A stretch of 64,000 bases of DNA from an uncultured Bacilli bacterium (GTDB taxonomy: Bacteria; Bacillota_I; Bacilli_A; RFN20; CAG-826). This document shows positions 25,496-34,434 of the stretch, in pieces. Where the stretch lies: NCBI GenBank assembly GCA_934700895.1, contig CAKUXV010000008.1, forward strand, positions 1-64,000. The letters run 5' to 3'. The first letter of the stretch is position 1. Every line of letters starts with the position of its first letter. The notes under the pieces were generated by a model that ran no database searches, had not been told where the DNA came from, and worked only from the letters and a program-made list of their open reading frames with translations. A program made the translations under genes and the position numbers.

Positions 25496-26260
25496 ATGAA
25501 GTACTACGGAAAACTATTAGAGTTAGGCTGTTTTAGCAAAAAAGATTTAATCCATATAACGGGCAATTCGCCTCTAGCCGATTGGGTTGTCGCTAAATAT
25601 TTGAAAGACGGCTTAATAGAGCGTGTAAAGAAAGACTTATATGTCGCGATTAGTTTGGAATCCCGTCAGCCTGTTTTGAATCGCTACGCCATCGCTACTC
25701 GTATTTGCGAGGATGCCGTTGTTTCTTATCACAGCGCCTTCGAGTTTCACGGAATTGCTAACCAAGTTTTTTATGAAGTTCAGGTTACAAGCAGAACTCG
25801 CTTTTGCGACTTTGAATATGGCGATATTTATTATCGGCGGATGAACCTCTGTGTGCATGGGGGCGTTATGGAAATGAACGGGGTACGCGTAACGACCCTG
25901 GAACGCACGGTGATCGATTGCATTCATCTTTATGAAAAAGTAGGCGGATTAGAAGAGTTGTTGCGGTGCCTTGCTTTAATCCCCTCTTTAAACGAAAAGA
26001 AATTGGTAGAAATTCTCGAAGAATACCAAAACGGTTATTTGTATCAAAAGACAGGATACATTCTATCCTTCTTTTCCAAAGAACTTGGTTTATCGCAAAG
26101 CTTTTTCTCCTTTTGTCGCTCTCATCTTTCTCGGGCAAAACCCTATTTAATCAAAAAAGGGTTAAAATTAGTTTGGAACAAGGAATGGAGACTTTATGCT
26201 CCATTCGATTTGATGGAAATAGTCAATAAGGGGGTCTTGGACTATGATGCAATGGGATAA
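25496..26260 (+). CDS. abiEi: AbiEi-family antitoxin/repressor
   Basis: The 254-aa protein has an N-terminal winged helix (GCFSKKDLIHITGN, then AKYLKDGLIERVKKDLYVA) and the AbiEi_1-like C-terminal antitoxin part, including VSYHSAFEFHGIANQ and RVTTLERTVIDCI, both very typical of type IV AbiE antitoxins. It pairs with the nucleotidyltransferase gene that overlaps its 3' end. It neutralises AbiEii and binds its own promoter. Ribosome binding is by AAAGG close to the ATG. Here its partner is frameshifted, so it may be a lone antitoxin or silent. Confidence 0.85.
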   Translation: MKYYGKLLELGCFSKKDLIHITGNSPLADWVVAKYLKDGLIERVKKDLYVAISLESRQPVLNRYAIATRICEDAVVSYHSAFEFHGIANQVFYEVQVTSRTRFCDFEYGDIYYRRMNLCVHGGVMEMNGVRVTTLERTVIDCIHLYEKVGGLEELLRCLALIPSLNEKKLVEILEEYQNGYLYQKTGYILSFFSKELGLSQSFFSFCRSHLSRAKPYLIKKGLKLVWNKEWRLYAPFDLMEIVNKGVLDYDAMG

Positions 26261-27208
26261 GGCTACCTTTAGCCGAATGGCGAAAGATTTGGGGTTTGTT
26301 CGTGATACCTTCGAAAAGGTGTTTCGTCTTTCTGAGGTTTTGGAATTTATTCAAAATGACTCCTTTTTGGCGGGACGCCTGGCTTTGAAAGGCGGCACTG
26401 CCATCAATTTAACGATTTTTGATTTGCCTCGTTTATCCGTCGATATTGACATGGATTTTTGTGAAGATGTCGCACGGGATGAGATGCTAATAAGTAGACA
26501 AGAAATCACAAAGCGAATCCAAAAGCAGATGGAGACACTTTCCTATCGGTTAAGCCCAAAATCGAAAATGTATCATGCGCTTGACTCTTTTGTTTATGAA
26601 TATACGAACGCCGGTGGGGTAAAAGACAATTTGAAGATCGAGATTAACTACATGCTTCGATGTCATATTTTGAGCCCTGTTAGAAAGGATGTCGTTTTGC
26701 CGTGGCCGAATCAGCAATTGAGCGTATCGATTGTTGATCCTTTAGAAATCTCGCATCTAAAATTGTTGCGTTGCTCAATCGAACGGCACCACGGGATCTT
26801 TTTGACGTAGAAACCATGGTTCGTCAGGGGCTATTTACGGATTCACAAAAGACGATGCTCAAGAAGTGCGTAATGTTCTATTTTGCCATCGTCTCGCAAA
26901 ATGCGCCTGAGACATTTTGCTTTGACGTCCTCAAATTGATATCTCAGCGTAGGATAAAGGCAGATTTGGTTCCTGTATTGCGCCATGGGGTGCAATTTGA
27001 CGCGGAAAATGCTTGCGAATATGTTTTGAATTATTTGAAAGAGACGATGAAGCCCGATGATCAGGAATTGATGTTCTGGACGGAATTTAATCACAAGAAT
27101 TATCATCCTGAATTGCTTTTCCAAGACGAATCGATTCTTTCTCGCATCGCGCATCACCCCATGGCCCTTTGGAAATGTGATAAAAATCGTCAGGAGCCGA
27201 AACGTTAA
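26244..27208 (+). pseudogene. abiEii: AbiEii nucleotidyltransferase toxin, frameshifted
   Basis: The first part (26244-26810) has the active site of AbiEii nucleotidyltransferases: LKGGTAINL and LSVDIDMDF, so the catalytic Gly-Gly/Asp-x-Asp residues are intact. The reading frame then breaks near 26752. Restoring one base between ATCT and CGCATCT gives EIFASKIVALLNRTAPRDLFDVETM and joins to the second part (26771-27208). The start overlaps the antitoxin stop. Either a genuine loss of the toxin or an assembly error explains it. Confidence 0.85.
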
Positions 27209-27285
27209 AGCCCTTGATAATAAAAACACCACAAAAAGAGAGAACGATTAAGATATAGAATATAGATACTAGTAGGAGCAACACC

Positions 27286-27708
27286 ATGCTAAAAAATATT
27301 CCGCCTTGCCTCAGCCCTGAATTATTGAAGGCGCTCGATGAAATGGGCCATGGGGATGAAATCGTCATCGGAGACGGGAACTTCCCCGGCTCAAGCCTCG
27401 GCCCCAAAGTCATCCGCGCGGATGGAATCGGAGGAGAAGAACTCCTTGATGCCATTTTGACCCTTCTTCCGTTGGATACCTATAGCCCCGAGAATTTCTT
27501 CTTGATGGAAACCACTAACGGCGATCCCACTCCCGAAATCTGGGCTCGTTACGATGCGATTGCCGCTAAAAAAGAACCCAATACCCGCAAAGGGATGATG
27601 GAACGCTTTGCCTTCTATGAACGGGCCAAGAAAGCCTATTGCATCATCCAAAGCGGCGAAACGGCGATCTACGCGAACATCATCTTGAAAAAAGGCGTGG
27701 TGAAATAG
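27286..27708 (+). CDS. fucU: L-fucose mutarotase family (RbsD/FucU)
   Basis: The 140-aa protein is near the usual length of FucU. It shows LKALDEMGHGDEIVIGDGNFP near the start and ERFAFYERAKKAYCIIQSGE and ANIILKKGVVK at the end, all characteristic. FucU and RbsD interconvert anomers of fucose or ribose. No fucose pathway genes are nearby, so its sugar is uncertain. AGGAG is at the right distance before the ATG. It is monocistronic. Confidence 0.85.
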   Translation: MLKNIPPCLSPELLKALDEMGHGDEIVIGDGNFPGSSLGPKVIRADGIGGEELLDAILTLLPLDTYSPENFFLMETTNGDPTPEIWARYDAIAAKKEPNTRKGMMERFAFYERAKKAYCIIQSGETAIYANIILKKGVVK

Positions 27709-27855
27709 TCCATTGCCCTGCCTCGGCTCGTCCTGGGGCTTGTTTGTCTTACCTATCCACTTCGACAAAAGTCCCCGTTTGGTAGATTTTGTCGCGCTTG
27801 ACTTAAGTCGCTTGCTTTTCTTTTAAGTCCAATTTGACTAGAATATCGACGCTTT

Positions 27856-28257
27856 ATGGGCACGGAAAAGAAAAAGACAGGATTCTTCCATAAACACTGG
27901 CCGGAAATCGTTCTCATTGGCCTTGTTTTCTGCGTGTCCCTTTCTTGTATCCTCTATTTTACGTTAAAGAAGGCCCCGGAAAATCTTTCCGCGACCGTTT
28001 CTCGTTCGAATGAAGTGATTTTGCGCTTAGATTTAAGCCAAGAAACCAAAGAACGCGATATTGAAATCGAAGGCGTTAAAACCCCGATGACCTTAAGAGT
28101 GAAGCATAACGCGATTTGTGTCGCAAAAAGCGGCTGCCCGAGCCAATACTGCGTGAATCTTCATTATGTTTCTAGCCCGTCAACCCCCATTGTTTGCGCC
28201 TATAATCAAGTCACGATTTTACTTTCGGGAGAATCTTCCGGGGAGATTGAAATCTGA
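27856..28257 (+). CDS. NusG domain II-containing protein, membrane-anchored
   Basis: The 133-aa protein has one N-terminal transmembrane helix (about 15-37, IVLIGLVFCVSLSCILYFTL) and a NusG_II domain: ISRSNEVILRLDLS-like strand pattern, then CVAKSGCPSQYCVNLHY with conserved Cys pairs. In Firmicutes this small protein is encoded beside the Gx transporter and is thought to work with it. Its stop shares one base with the next start. Confidence 0.8.
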   Translation: MGTEKKKTGFFHKHWPEIVLIGLVFCVSLSCILYFTLKKAPENLSATVSRSNEVILRLDLSQETKERDIEIEGVKTPMTLRVKHNAICVAKSGCPSQYCVNLHYVSSPSTPIVCAYNQVTILLSGESSGEIEI

Positions 28258-28880
28258 TGCGTTTCGATCTGCGTTTTAAGATTGTCGTTCCCCTCTTGAT
28301 CTTGGGCTTATTTTTAATTGGTTACGCGACGAGCGACCACAAGAAGTGGGGAACCCGTAAAATCACGATGATTGGGGTTTTCACCGCGATGGCCATCGTC
28401 ATTGGGATGGTGGAAAGCATGCTCCCGGACCTTTTTGTCCCGGGGATGAAACTTGGCTTGGCTAACGTCATCATTTTGATCATGCTCTATGAATTCTCTT
28501 GGAGCGAAGCCTTAATGGTCGATGTATTGCGCGTCATCGCCGTGAGCTTATTACGTGGCACCCTTTTCTCCATGGGCGGGTGGATGTCGTTTTCCGGCAT
28601 GGTGCTTAGCTATTTGGGCATGGCTTTATGCGTTTTGGTCTCCAAACGCAAATTGACCCCGTTTTTTGTTTCGATCCTTGGGGCTTTGCTCCACGATGTT
28701 GGACAAATTGCAATCGGCATCCTTTATTTAGGCTCGACCGCCGTCCTTTATTACCTTCCGTTCATGGCCTTAATCTCCCTGGCCACGGGCTTATTTTCCG
28801 GCTTCCTTTGCCGCTTGATTTTAAAAAGCAAAATCCTAGCCAAGTCGCGAAAACTCTACGAAGGCGAAGAGAATAAATAA
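28257..28880 (+). CDS. Gx transporter family membrane protein
   Basis: This 207-aa integral membrane protein has about five or six helices. It includes the Gx segment GTRKITMIGVFTAMAIVIGMVESMLPDLFVPGMKLGLANVIIL typical of the family once labelled heptaprenyl diphosphate synthase component I. These are S-component-like substrate carriers, with substrate unproven. It forms a two-gene operon with the NusG_II protein upstream. Confidence 0.82.
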   Translation: MRFDLRFKIVVPLLILGLFLIGYATSDHKKWGTRKITMIGVFTAMAIVIGMVESMLPDLFVPGMKLGLANVIILIMLYEFSWSEALMVDVLRVIAVSLLRGTLFSMGGWMSFSGMVLSYLGMALCVLVSKRKLTPFFVSILGALLHDVGQIAIGILYLGSTAVLYYLPFMALISLATGLFSGFLCRLILKSKILAKSRKLYEGEENK

Positions 28881-28931
28881 GCCGATACGGCAAAAGAAAA
28901 ATAGAAACCCGTAAAAAGATTTAGAAAAGAA

Positions 28932-28960
28932 TTGCACTTTCTTCTTCCTTCTTCTATAGT
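28932..28960 (+). promoter_or_regulatory. Sigma-A promoter for the TetR regulator gene
   Basis: TTGCAC and TATAGT are separated by 17 bases, close to the housekeeping consensus. It lies 27 bases before the ATG at 28987. Confidence 0.6.
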
Positions 28961-28986
28961 CAATCCGCGAAAAGAGGATTTTAGTT

Positions 28987-29556
28987 ATGTACCGCAAAGA
29001 CATGAGACCTGAAATCGTGGATTCCTTCGTGGAGGAATATAACCTTCACGGCCCCAAATTAACTTTAGACAGCGTCAGCGCTCGCATCCACATTTCGAAA
29101 AAAACCATTTACCGTTTCTTCCGTTCCAAGGATGATATTTATTCCTTCATCCTCGCGGATATGAAAGAGGAATTCGCCGCCAAAAAAGAAGCGGTGCTAT
29201 CCAACCACCAGCTCTCTTGTGACGAAAAAATCGAAGGCATTTTAACGGCTAAAACCCAATGGGAAGATCGCGTTGATTTCAAAAAAGCTCATTTGTTGGC
29301 CTTGGATTCCCCAGAGGTTTTTGAAAAAGCGATCGCCATCGTCGATGAAGCTTGCTCTGACATCAAGAAGGAACTCGAAAAGGGAATCGAAGAAGGGGCC
29401 TTCCTCTCTTCTCTCCACGTTGACTTAACGGTTGGTTGCCTCCGTTCCGCTATCCTCTATATCCTACAAACCCCGATTTTGGACCAGAACAATATGAGTT
29501 ATGATGAAGCGATGAAATCGTTAGCTCAAACCTTATTGCATGGCATCGTCCGTTAA
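28987..29556 (+). CDS. TetR/AcrR family transcriptional regulator
   Basis: The 189-aa protein has an N-terminal TetR helix-turn-helix (RPEIVDSFVEEYNLHGPKLTLDSVSARIHISKKTIYRFFRSKDDIYSFI) and a helical ligand domain. It is the usual length. No divergent efflux gene is adjacent, so its target is unclear. A strong promoter and AAGAGG site precede it and a terminator follows. Confidence 0.88.
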   Translation: MYRKDMRPEIVDSFVEEYNLHGPKLTLDSVSARIHISKKTIYRFFRSKDDIYSFILADMKEEFAAKKEAVLSNHQLSCDEKIEGILTAKTQWEDRVDFKKAHLLALDSPEVFEKAIAIVDEACSDIKKELEKGIEEGAFLSSLHVDLTVGCLRSAILYILQTPILDQNNMSYDEAMKSLAQTLLHGIVR

Positions 29557-29572
29557 TCACCTTCTCCCTCGT

Positions 29573-29598
29573 CGCCCCGCTAGTTCGGGGCGTTTTTT
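29573..29598 (+). terminator. Terminator after the TetR gene
   Basis: CGCCCCG, a 6-base loop and CGGGGCG are followed by six T residues. Confidence 0.85.
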
Positions 29599-29864
29599 AT
29601 GCAATCCTGAAGTTCAGGGGAAATATCAAATCCATGGAAGATTTTTGGGTATCAAATCTAAGACTTTATTTTAAAAAAAAGAGAGGCGTTTTGACTCGGA
29701 TGGGCGGTAGCAAAATAACGACCGTTAGGAAGTCAATGAATAAAACGAGGCATCCCTCTTCAAGACGGAAAATCCGTCATTTTTTTGCCAGTCGACCATT
29801 ATTGATAACGATTTACCGATATACCGAAGAAAACGCTTACATCACCTCTTGATTTAGGCCACCA

Positions 29865-29881
29865 TTACATTTTTAATGTAA
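29865..29881 (+). promoter_or_regulatory. Palindromic promoter/operator element, copy 4
   Basis: TTACATTTTTAATGTAA is a perfect inverted repeat with a 3-base centre, almost identical to the copy at 861. It ends only five bases before the ATG at 29887, too close for a ribosome binding site between them. Confidence 0.6.
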
Positions 29882-29886
29882 GCACT

Positions 29887-30168
29887 ATGGCAAGAATATT
29901 ATCTTTAACACGTCTTCCCGGTACTCTTGGCGACCCGGTTGACGCCATCGTCATCAGCAACGCCAAAACCCTAGGGGAATGGAAAGCGGATCAAGAAAGC
30001 TTCCGCGGCGAAATCACCAAGGGCGAGAACGCCATCCAGATTGAAATCAAAGGAGTGGATGGAAAGCGTTATCGCTCGAACGTGCTTTTCACAAACAGCA
30101 AAAAAGACATCGTGGCCACCTGCCAAATGTCCGGGACGAAAATCACCCTCGCTCCCGCAAAGAAGTAA
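29887..30168 (+). CDS. Hypothetical protein of the oxidoreductase operon (93 aa)
   Basis: The sequence MARILSLTRLPGTLGDPVD and SNAKTLGEWKADQESFRGEI is protein-like and well organised, but I recognise no family. No Shine-Dalgarno sequence lies before the start, which sits directly behind the palindrome, so the mRNA may be leaderless. It is followed 15 bases later by the large oxidoreductase; the bases around both starts are alike (TAAGCACTATGGCA and TAATCACTATGGCA). Confidence 0.75.
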   Translation: MARILSLTRLPGTLGDPVDAIVISNAKTLGEWKADQESFRGEITKGENAIQIEIKGVDGKRYRSNVLFTNSKKDIVATCQMSGTKITLAPAKK

Positions 30169-30183
30169 AGGATATTAATCACT

Positions 30184-32931
30184 ATGGCACAACAACCCAT
30201 TCAACTCGAACTCGATCAAGAGATTACCTGGGAAGGCAAACCCGTCGCCGACGGCACGAAGCCCCTTCGCGCTAAAGTCGTCAAAGTTGCCAAAATGATC
30301 GGCGGCCCCTCGGGCATCGTCAATAAAATCGACGCGAACGCGCCGGAATATTATTCGCTCGCGGGTTCCATCTCCGACGAAGAATGCGACTTCTTGCTCG
30401 CCATGGGCCTTCGCAAGGTTCGCACGAACCACGAAATGGCGAAGAAGCTCAAATGGACGGAAGAACGCGTTCATAATGTTGCCGACCACCTCGGCGATTA
30501 TTTAGGCGTCATCCGCGTCGATATCTACGAAGACCGCGAAGAATACATCCTTCCGATCTTTGCTCCGGGACTTCTCGAAATCATGGTCGTCTCGCCGAAC
30601 GCCGAACACCATCCCGAAATTCGCCGCGCCTTCAATGCTTATACCCACGATCGCATGCAGACCATGGGCCCGATGCTTCCCAACGGCTATGGCTTGATGC
30701 GCGTCATCCCTATCGAAAGTGCCCTTCCTAAGGGAGAGACTCCCGATCCTCGCGATACGATTTCCTATTATCTTGATAAATACGATTATTTCTCCGTCGG
30801 ACGCTGCTCTTGCCGCGTTTGCCGCACCGAAATGGGCGAAGGCTGCGGCCACATGCCTGATGATCGTTGCTTGAAGCTTGGCAAAGCCGCCGAATACTTC
30901 GTCCGCACGGGCAAAGACCGTCAAATCACCCGCGAAGAAGCCGAGGAAATCATCCATCGCTGCGAAAAGCAAGGCCTCATGCACTCGGTCCCGAATATTG
31001 AAGGCATTGAAGATGGCAAAACATCGGCCATCTGCAATTGCTGTGGCTGTGCTTGCTTTGGTCTCCGCCCCGTCCAAGAATTCAAAATTAGTGAAGCTGC
31101 CGCTTCGAACTATCGTTGCGAAGTTACGGCTGCCAATTGCGTCGCTTGCGGTAAATGCGTCGAAAATTGCCCCGTCAACGCGATTCGTCTTGGCGTGAAA
31201 CTGGAAGAAAAATGCCCCATCAAGGTGCATTTCCAGGCCCCGCTTACCTCCAACACCGTCAAGAAAGCGGTCGTGGATCCCGATTACCGTTATCACCGCG
31301 AAGACGTCGTCCCCGAAACCGGAACGGCTCCTTGCAAAACCTGGTGTCCGGCTCATATCGGTATCCAAGGCTACATCAAGATGGCCTCGGAAGGACGTTA
31401 TAAAGAAGCTCTCGCCCTCATCAAGCACGAGAACCCTTTCCCCGCGGTCTGCGGACGCATCTGCAACCACGCTTGCGAAGATCACTGCACCCGTGGCTCC
31501 ATCGACCAAGCCGTTGCTATCGATGACATCAAGAAATTCATCGCCGAACAAGAACTCACTCCGGAAGGACAGTTCTTGCCCTGGAAGCGTTACGACTACC
31601 ATGATAAGAAGATCGCCGTCATCGGCGGTGGCCCGGCTGGCTTAAGCTGCGCCTATTACCTCGCCCAAGATGGGTACGATGTCACCATCTTCGAAAAAGA
31701 AGAAAAACTCGGCGGCATGATGACTCTTGGCATCCCGGCCTTCCGCCTCCAGAAAGACGTCGTCCAAGCTGAAATCGACATCATCGAAAAGCTCGGCGTC
31801 AAATTCAAAACCGGCGTGGAAGTGGGCAAAGACGTTACGATTGCCGAACTCAAAGAACAAGGATTCAACGGGTTCTATATTGCAATCGGCGCTCAACTCT
31901 CCCGTAACCTCGGCTTAGAGAACGAGAATAACATCGACGTGGTCGGTGGCATCGACTTCCTCCGTCAAGTCAATCTTGGCAAAGGACTTGAATTAAACGG
32001 CAATGTCGTGGTTGTCGGCGGTGGTAACGTCGCGATGGATGTCGCCCGCACGGCCCTCCGCCAAGGCGCTTCCAAAGTCGACCTCTATTGCCTCGAATCT
32101 CGCGAAGAGATGCCGGCTGCCAAAGACGAACTCGCGGAAGCGGAAGAAGAAGGCATCGTCATCCACAATGGTTTCGGTCCGAAGTCCATCAACCTCACGG
32201 ATGGCAAATTCACTTCCATCACCTTCAAGAAGTGCCTACGTGTCAAAGACGACGAAGGACACTTCGCCCCGGTTTACGATGAAGACCAAACCGAAACCGT
32301 TGAATGCACCAAGGTTCTCAAAGCCATTGGCCAAGGATTCGACTTCGGCAAACTCCTCGAAGGCACCCAGGTCAAACTCACCCGCCGCGGCACGATCCTT
32401 GCTGATCCCCTTACCTATCAGACTAACGACCCCGACATCTTTGCCGGCGGCGACGTGGTCACCGGACCTTATTTCTGCATCAATGCGATTGCCGCGGGCA
32501 AACAAGCCGCCATTTCCCTCCACCGTTACGTCCAGCCGGGACAAACCCTCGACGCTGGCCGTGACCGACGCGAATACCATCAAATCGACGTTGATAACAT
32601 CGTCCTCGAAGGATTCGACCGCGCTCCGCGTCAAATCCCGGCCGTCGGACCCGTCGACACCAAGTCGTACAAAGATCCGCGCGGCACCTTCACCGAAGAG
32701 CAGGTCAAGAAAGAGGCGGCCCGCTGCCTTAGCTGCGGCAAAGCCGTCGTCGACCCGAATCTCTGCATCGGTTGCGGACAATGCGTCTTCCAGTGCGAAT
32801 TCGACGCCGCTCACCTCGTCAAGAAGACCAACATCTACGCGACGAAGTTCGAAACCCTCTTGCCGAAGGCGATGGGCCACACCCTCAAACGCGGTCTTAA
32901 GATCGCGGCCAACGCCTTCAAAAAGGACTAA
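30184..32931 (+). CDS. FAD-dependent NAD(P)-type oxidoreductase with 4Fe-4S domains (GltD-like)
   Basis: The 915-aa protein has an N-terminal Fe-S region (CRVCRTEMGEGCGHMPDDRC, CNCCGCACFG) and then a ferredoxin domain with CVACGKCVENCP near 320. A GltD-type N-terminal Fe-S domain follows (CKTWCPAHIGIQGYI, CGRICNHACEDHCTRG, near 395-440). The FAD site is AVIGGGPAGLSCAYYLA near 478, the second Rossmann motif VVVGGGNVAMDVARTALRQG near 605, and GGDVVTGPYFCINAIAAGKQAA near 757 is the FAD-closing motif. The C-terminus holds a second ferredoxin domain with CIGCGQCVFQCE. It should transfer electrons between NAD(P)H, FAD and ferredoxin-like partners. The HypA-like gene follows after 3 bases. Confidence 0.88.
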   Translation: MAQQPIQLELDQEITWEGKPVADGTKPLRAKVVKVAKMIGGPSGIVNKIDANAPEYYSLAGSISDEECDFLLAMGLRKVRTNHEMAKKLKWTEERVHNVADHLGDYLGVIRVDIYEDREEYILPIFAPGLLEIMVVSPNAEHHPEIRRAFNAYTHDRMQTMGPMLPNGYGLMRVIPIESALPKGETPDPRDTISYYLDKYDYFSVGRCSCRVCRTEMGEGCGHMPDDRCLKLGKAAEYFVRTGKDRQITREEAEEIIHRCEKQGLMHSVPNIEGIEDGKTSAICNCCGCACFGLRPVQEFKISEAAASNYRCEVTAANCVACGKCVENCPVNAIRLGVKLEEKCPIKVHFQAPLTSNTVKKAVVDPDYRYHREDVVPETGTAPCKTWCPAHIGIQGYIKMASEGRYKEALALIKHENPFPAVCGRICNHACEDHCTRGSIDQAVAIDDIKKFIAEQELTPEGQFLPWKRYDYHDKKIAVIGGGPAGLSCAYYLAQDGYDVTIFEKEEKLGGMMTLGIPAFRLQKDVVQAEIDIIEKLGVKFKTGVEVGKDVTIAELKEQGFNGFYIAIGAQLSRNLGLENENNIDVVGGIDFLRQVNLGKGLELNGNVVVVGGGNVAMDVARTALRQGASKVDLYCLESREEMPAAKDELAEAEEEGIVIHNGFGPKSINLTDGKFTSITFKKCLRVKDDEGHFAPVYDEDQTETVECTKVLKAIGQGFDFGKLLEGTQVKLTRRGTILADPLTYQTNDPDIFAGGDVVTGPYFCINAIAAGKQAAISLHRYVQPGQTLDAGRDRREYHQIDVDNIVLEGFDRAPRQIPAVGPVDTKSYKDPRGTFTEEQVKKEAARCLSCGKAVVDPNLCIGCGQCVFQCEFDAAHLVKKTNIYATKFETLLPKAMGHTLKRGLKIAANAFKKD

Positions 32932-32934
32932 TCG

Positions 32935-33279
32935 ATGCACGAATTAGGCTACGCCAGCGAATTAGTTACTACCCTTCAGGATTTCATGGACGAGAACCAT
33001 CTCTCCATGATTTCCAAGGTGGTGCTCTCCGCTGGGGAAGCAACGGGCATTGTTCCGCGCTTCATGTACGAATGCTGGCCAGCCGTCATCGAAGACGAGC
33101 CCCGTCTTAAGAATTGCGAGCTGGAGGTCCGTGTCGTCGAAGCGATGGGCCGTTGCCATAGTTGCGAAGCAGAATTCCCGATTTTAAAAAGCAAGAACCG
33201 CTGCCCTCAATGCGGCTGTGAGGACTTCGATTTCGAAACCGGATACGAATTCGAAATCACCGAAATTCACGGGAAATAA
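32935..33279 (+). CDS. HypA-like zinc/nickel-binding protein
   Basis: The 114-aa protein starts MHEL, the conserved nickel-binding N-terminus of HypA, and carries a zinc ribbon CHSCEAEF and CPQCGCEDF. HypA delivers nickel to hydrogenase. No hydrogenase is in the window; in Firmicutes HypA-like genes are often beside the large FAD oxidoreductase as here, so it may mature or bind that enzyme. The gene starts three bases after it. A terminator follows. Confidence 0.8.
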   Translation: MHELGYASELVTTLQDFMDENHLSMISKVVLSAGEATGIVPRFMYECWPAVIEDEPRLKNCELEVRVVEAMGRCHSCEAEFPILKSKNRCPQCGCEDFDFETGYEFEITEIHGK

Positions 33280-33285
33280 GCATGA

Positions 33286-33321
33286 AAAAAAGCGTTCCTT
33301 CCAAGCGAGGGAACGCTTTTT
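33286..33321 (+). terminator. Terminator after the HypA-like gene (bidirectional)
   Basis: AAAAAGCGTTCC and GGAACGCTTTTT form a strong hairpin with T runs on either strand, serving both the HypA-like gene and the convergent gene at 33325. Confidence 0.85.
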
Positions 33322-33324
33322 GCT

Positions 33325-33738
33325 TTAACAGGAATAATTCTCTTCGAGAACCCGCTCGAATTCTTGGATGGTGTTTTCGTCATCCAAATCCCAACCATAG
33401 GGCTTGAATTCACCGGAGAAGAGCTCTTCGTAGACTTCTCCTAACCCTTCTTCAAAAAGGTCATCGATATCTTCCCTGGAAGGATGGTAGGGGATGAAGG
33501 GAAATAAACGAAGATAAGGAGAAGAAGAACGTTCGTGCTCTTGTTTTAACCAAGGGAAGGCCTCAAAGAGTTCATCCAAGCGGACTCCCGGGGTTAAGAA
33601 GACCAGGGTCACAAGACCTGGGTCCATTTTTTGAATAACGGGGAGAAGACGATACCCATGTTTGGTCAAGACGCGGCAAACGACGTCGGATTGTTTTCTT
33701 TGGGAAGCCAAAGAAGCGATTTGTAAGATTTTATCCAT
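33325..33738 (-). CDS. Hypothetical protein (137 aa)
   Basis: This acidic soluble protein has no recognised family. It has LLPVIQKMDPGLVTLVFL in the middle and an acidic C-terminus. It is convergent with the HypA-like gene. No strong ribosome binding site is seen. Codon use looks normal for the window, so it is probably real. Confidence 0.65.
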   Translation of the reverse strand: MDKILQIASLASQRKQSDVVCRVLTKHGYRLLPVIQKMDPGLVTLVFLTPGVRLDELFEAFPWLKQEHERSSSPYLRLFPFIPYHPSREDIDDLFEEGLGEVYEELFSGEFKPYGWDLDDENTIQEFERVLEENYSC

Positions 33739-33874
33739 GAAACCATTCTAGCAAATCCTTCCGTAAAGGACATCTTTTCTAATGAAAAGGCTTTCAGTTA
33801 AATAATCTTAACATTTCTCTTGTATCGAAAGGTTATTGTAGATTAACATATTGCCGTTAAAGGAGGGACTATCT

Positions 33875-34087
33875 ATGCCATTATGCTTTGCACCCAGCGG
33901 AAAAGAATTCAAAGTCCTAAAGGTGGGCGGCGAATCTTCGATTGCCCGTCACCTTGCTAGCCTTGGAATTGTCAGCGATTCCAAAATCATGGTTTTAAGC
34001 CAAGAAGGCAGCGGAACGGTGATTTTGGTTAAGGAATCGCGCCTGGCTTTAAACCGCGACGTAGCAAGACATATTCTGGTTGCTTAA
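33875..34087 (+). CDS. feoA: FeoA domain protein 1
   Basis: The 70-aa protein has the FeoA SH3-like fold signature: FKVLKVGGESSIARHLASLGIVSDSKIMVLSQE, ending with LALNRDVARHILV. It is the first of two FeoA genes in the ferrous iron operon. AAAGGAGG at 33857-33864 fixes the ATG at 33875; the longer open frame from 33851 covers the ribosome binding site and is rejected. Confidence 0.88.
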   Translation: MPLCFAPSGKEFKVLKVGGESSIARHLASLGIVSDSKIMVLSQEGSGTVILVKESRLALNRDVARHILVA

Positions 34088-34122
34088 CCCCTCACCTCAT
34101 TCATCTAACAGAAAGGAAAAGC

Positions 34123-34434
34123 ATGGAAAAGGAATTTAACGGGTCCGAAGCGGTAGCTTACCAAGTCGGACAAATCGTGAGCCTGGCCCAAGTCGATGTC
34201 GGCACCTCCGGTACGATCAAAGCGGTCCTAGGAGAAGGAAGAATCCGTCGCCGTCTCTTCGACATGGGACTCACCCCCGGCGCAGAGATCTTCGTTCGTA
34301 AACGGGCGCCTTTAGGAGACCCCGTTGAGCTCACCTTGCGCGGCTATGAATTAACGGTTCGCCACGCAGAAGCAGAATTCGTGCAAATCCAAATCACCGA
34401 TTTGCCCGAGAAAGGAGGAACCAATGGAAAATAA
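34123..34434 (+). CDS. feoA: FeoA domain protein 2
   Basis: The 103-aa protein contains a FeoA domain after an N-terminal extension of about 20 residues (GTSGTIKAVLGEGRIRRRLFDMGLTPGAEIFVRKRAPLGDPVELTLRGYELTVRHAEAEFV). It contains the usual LFDMGLTPG motif and is the more canonical FeoA of the two. Its stop overlaps the feoB start by 11 bases, so translation is coupled. Confidence 0.9.
   Translation: MEKEFNGSEAVAYQVGQIVSLAQVDVGTSGTIKAVLGEGRIRRRLFDMGLTPGAEIFVRKRAPLGDPVELTLRGYELTVRHAEAEFVQIQITDLPEKGGTNGK

Larger units (their letters stand above)
29557..29886. other. Intergenic region
   Basis: It contains the TetR terminator and the palindrome 29865-29881. The open frame 29634-29852 is basic, low in complexity and without a ribosome binding site; I do not accept it as a gene. 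Confidence 0.55.

Noticed and set aside
30502..31602. 366-codon open frame antisense to the 915-aa oxidoreductase
   Set aside because: It is a mirror of a GC-skewed, codon-biased gene; the plus strand has clear Fe-S and FAD motifs and the antisense product has no recognisable domain or ribosome binding site.
32003..32947. 314-codon frame in +2 of the oxidoreductase
   Set aside because: Ser/Lys/Pro-rich shadow of the real frame; no start signal.
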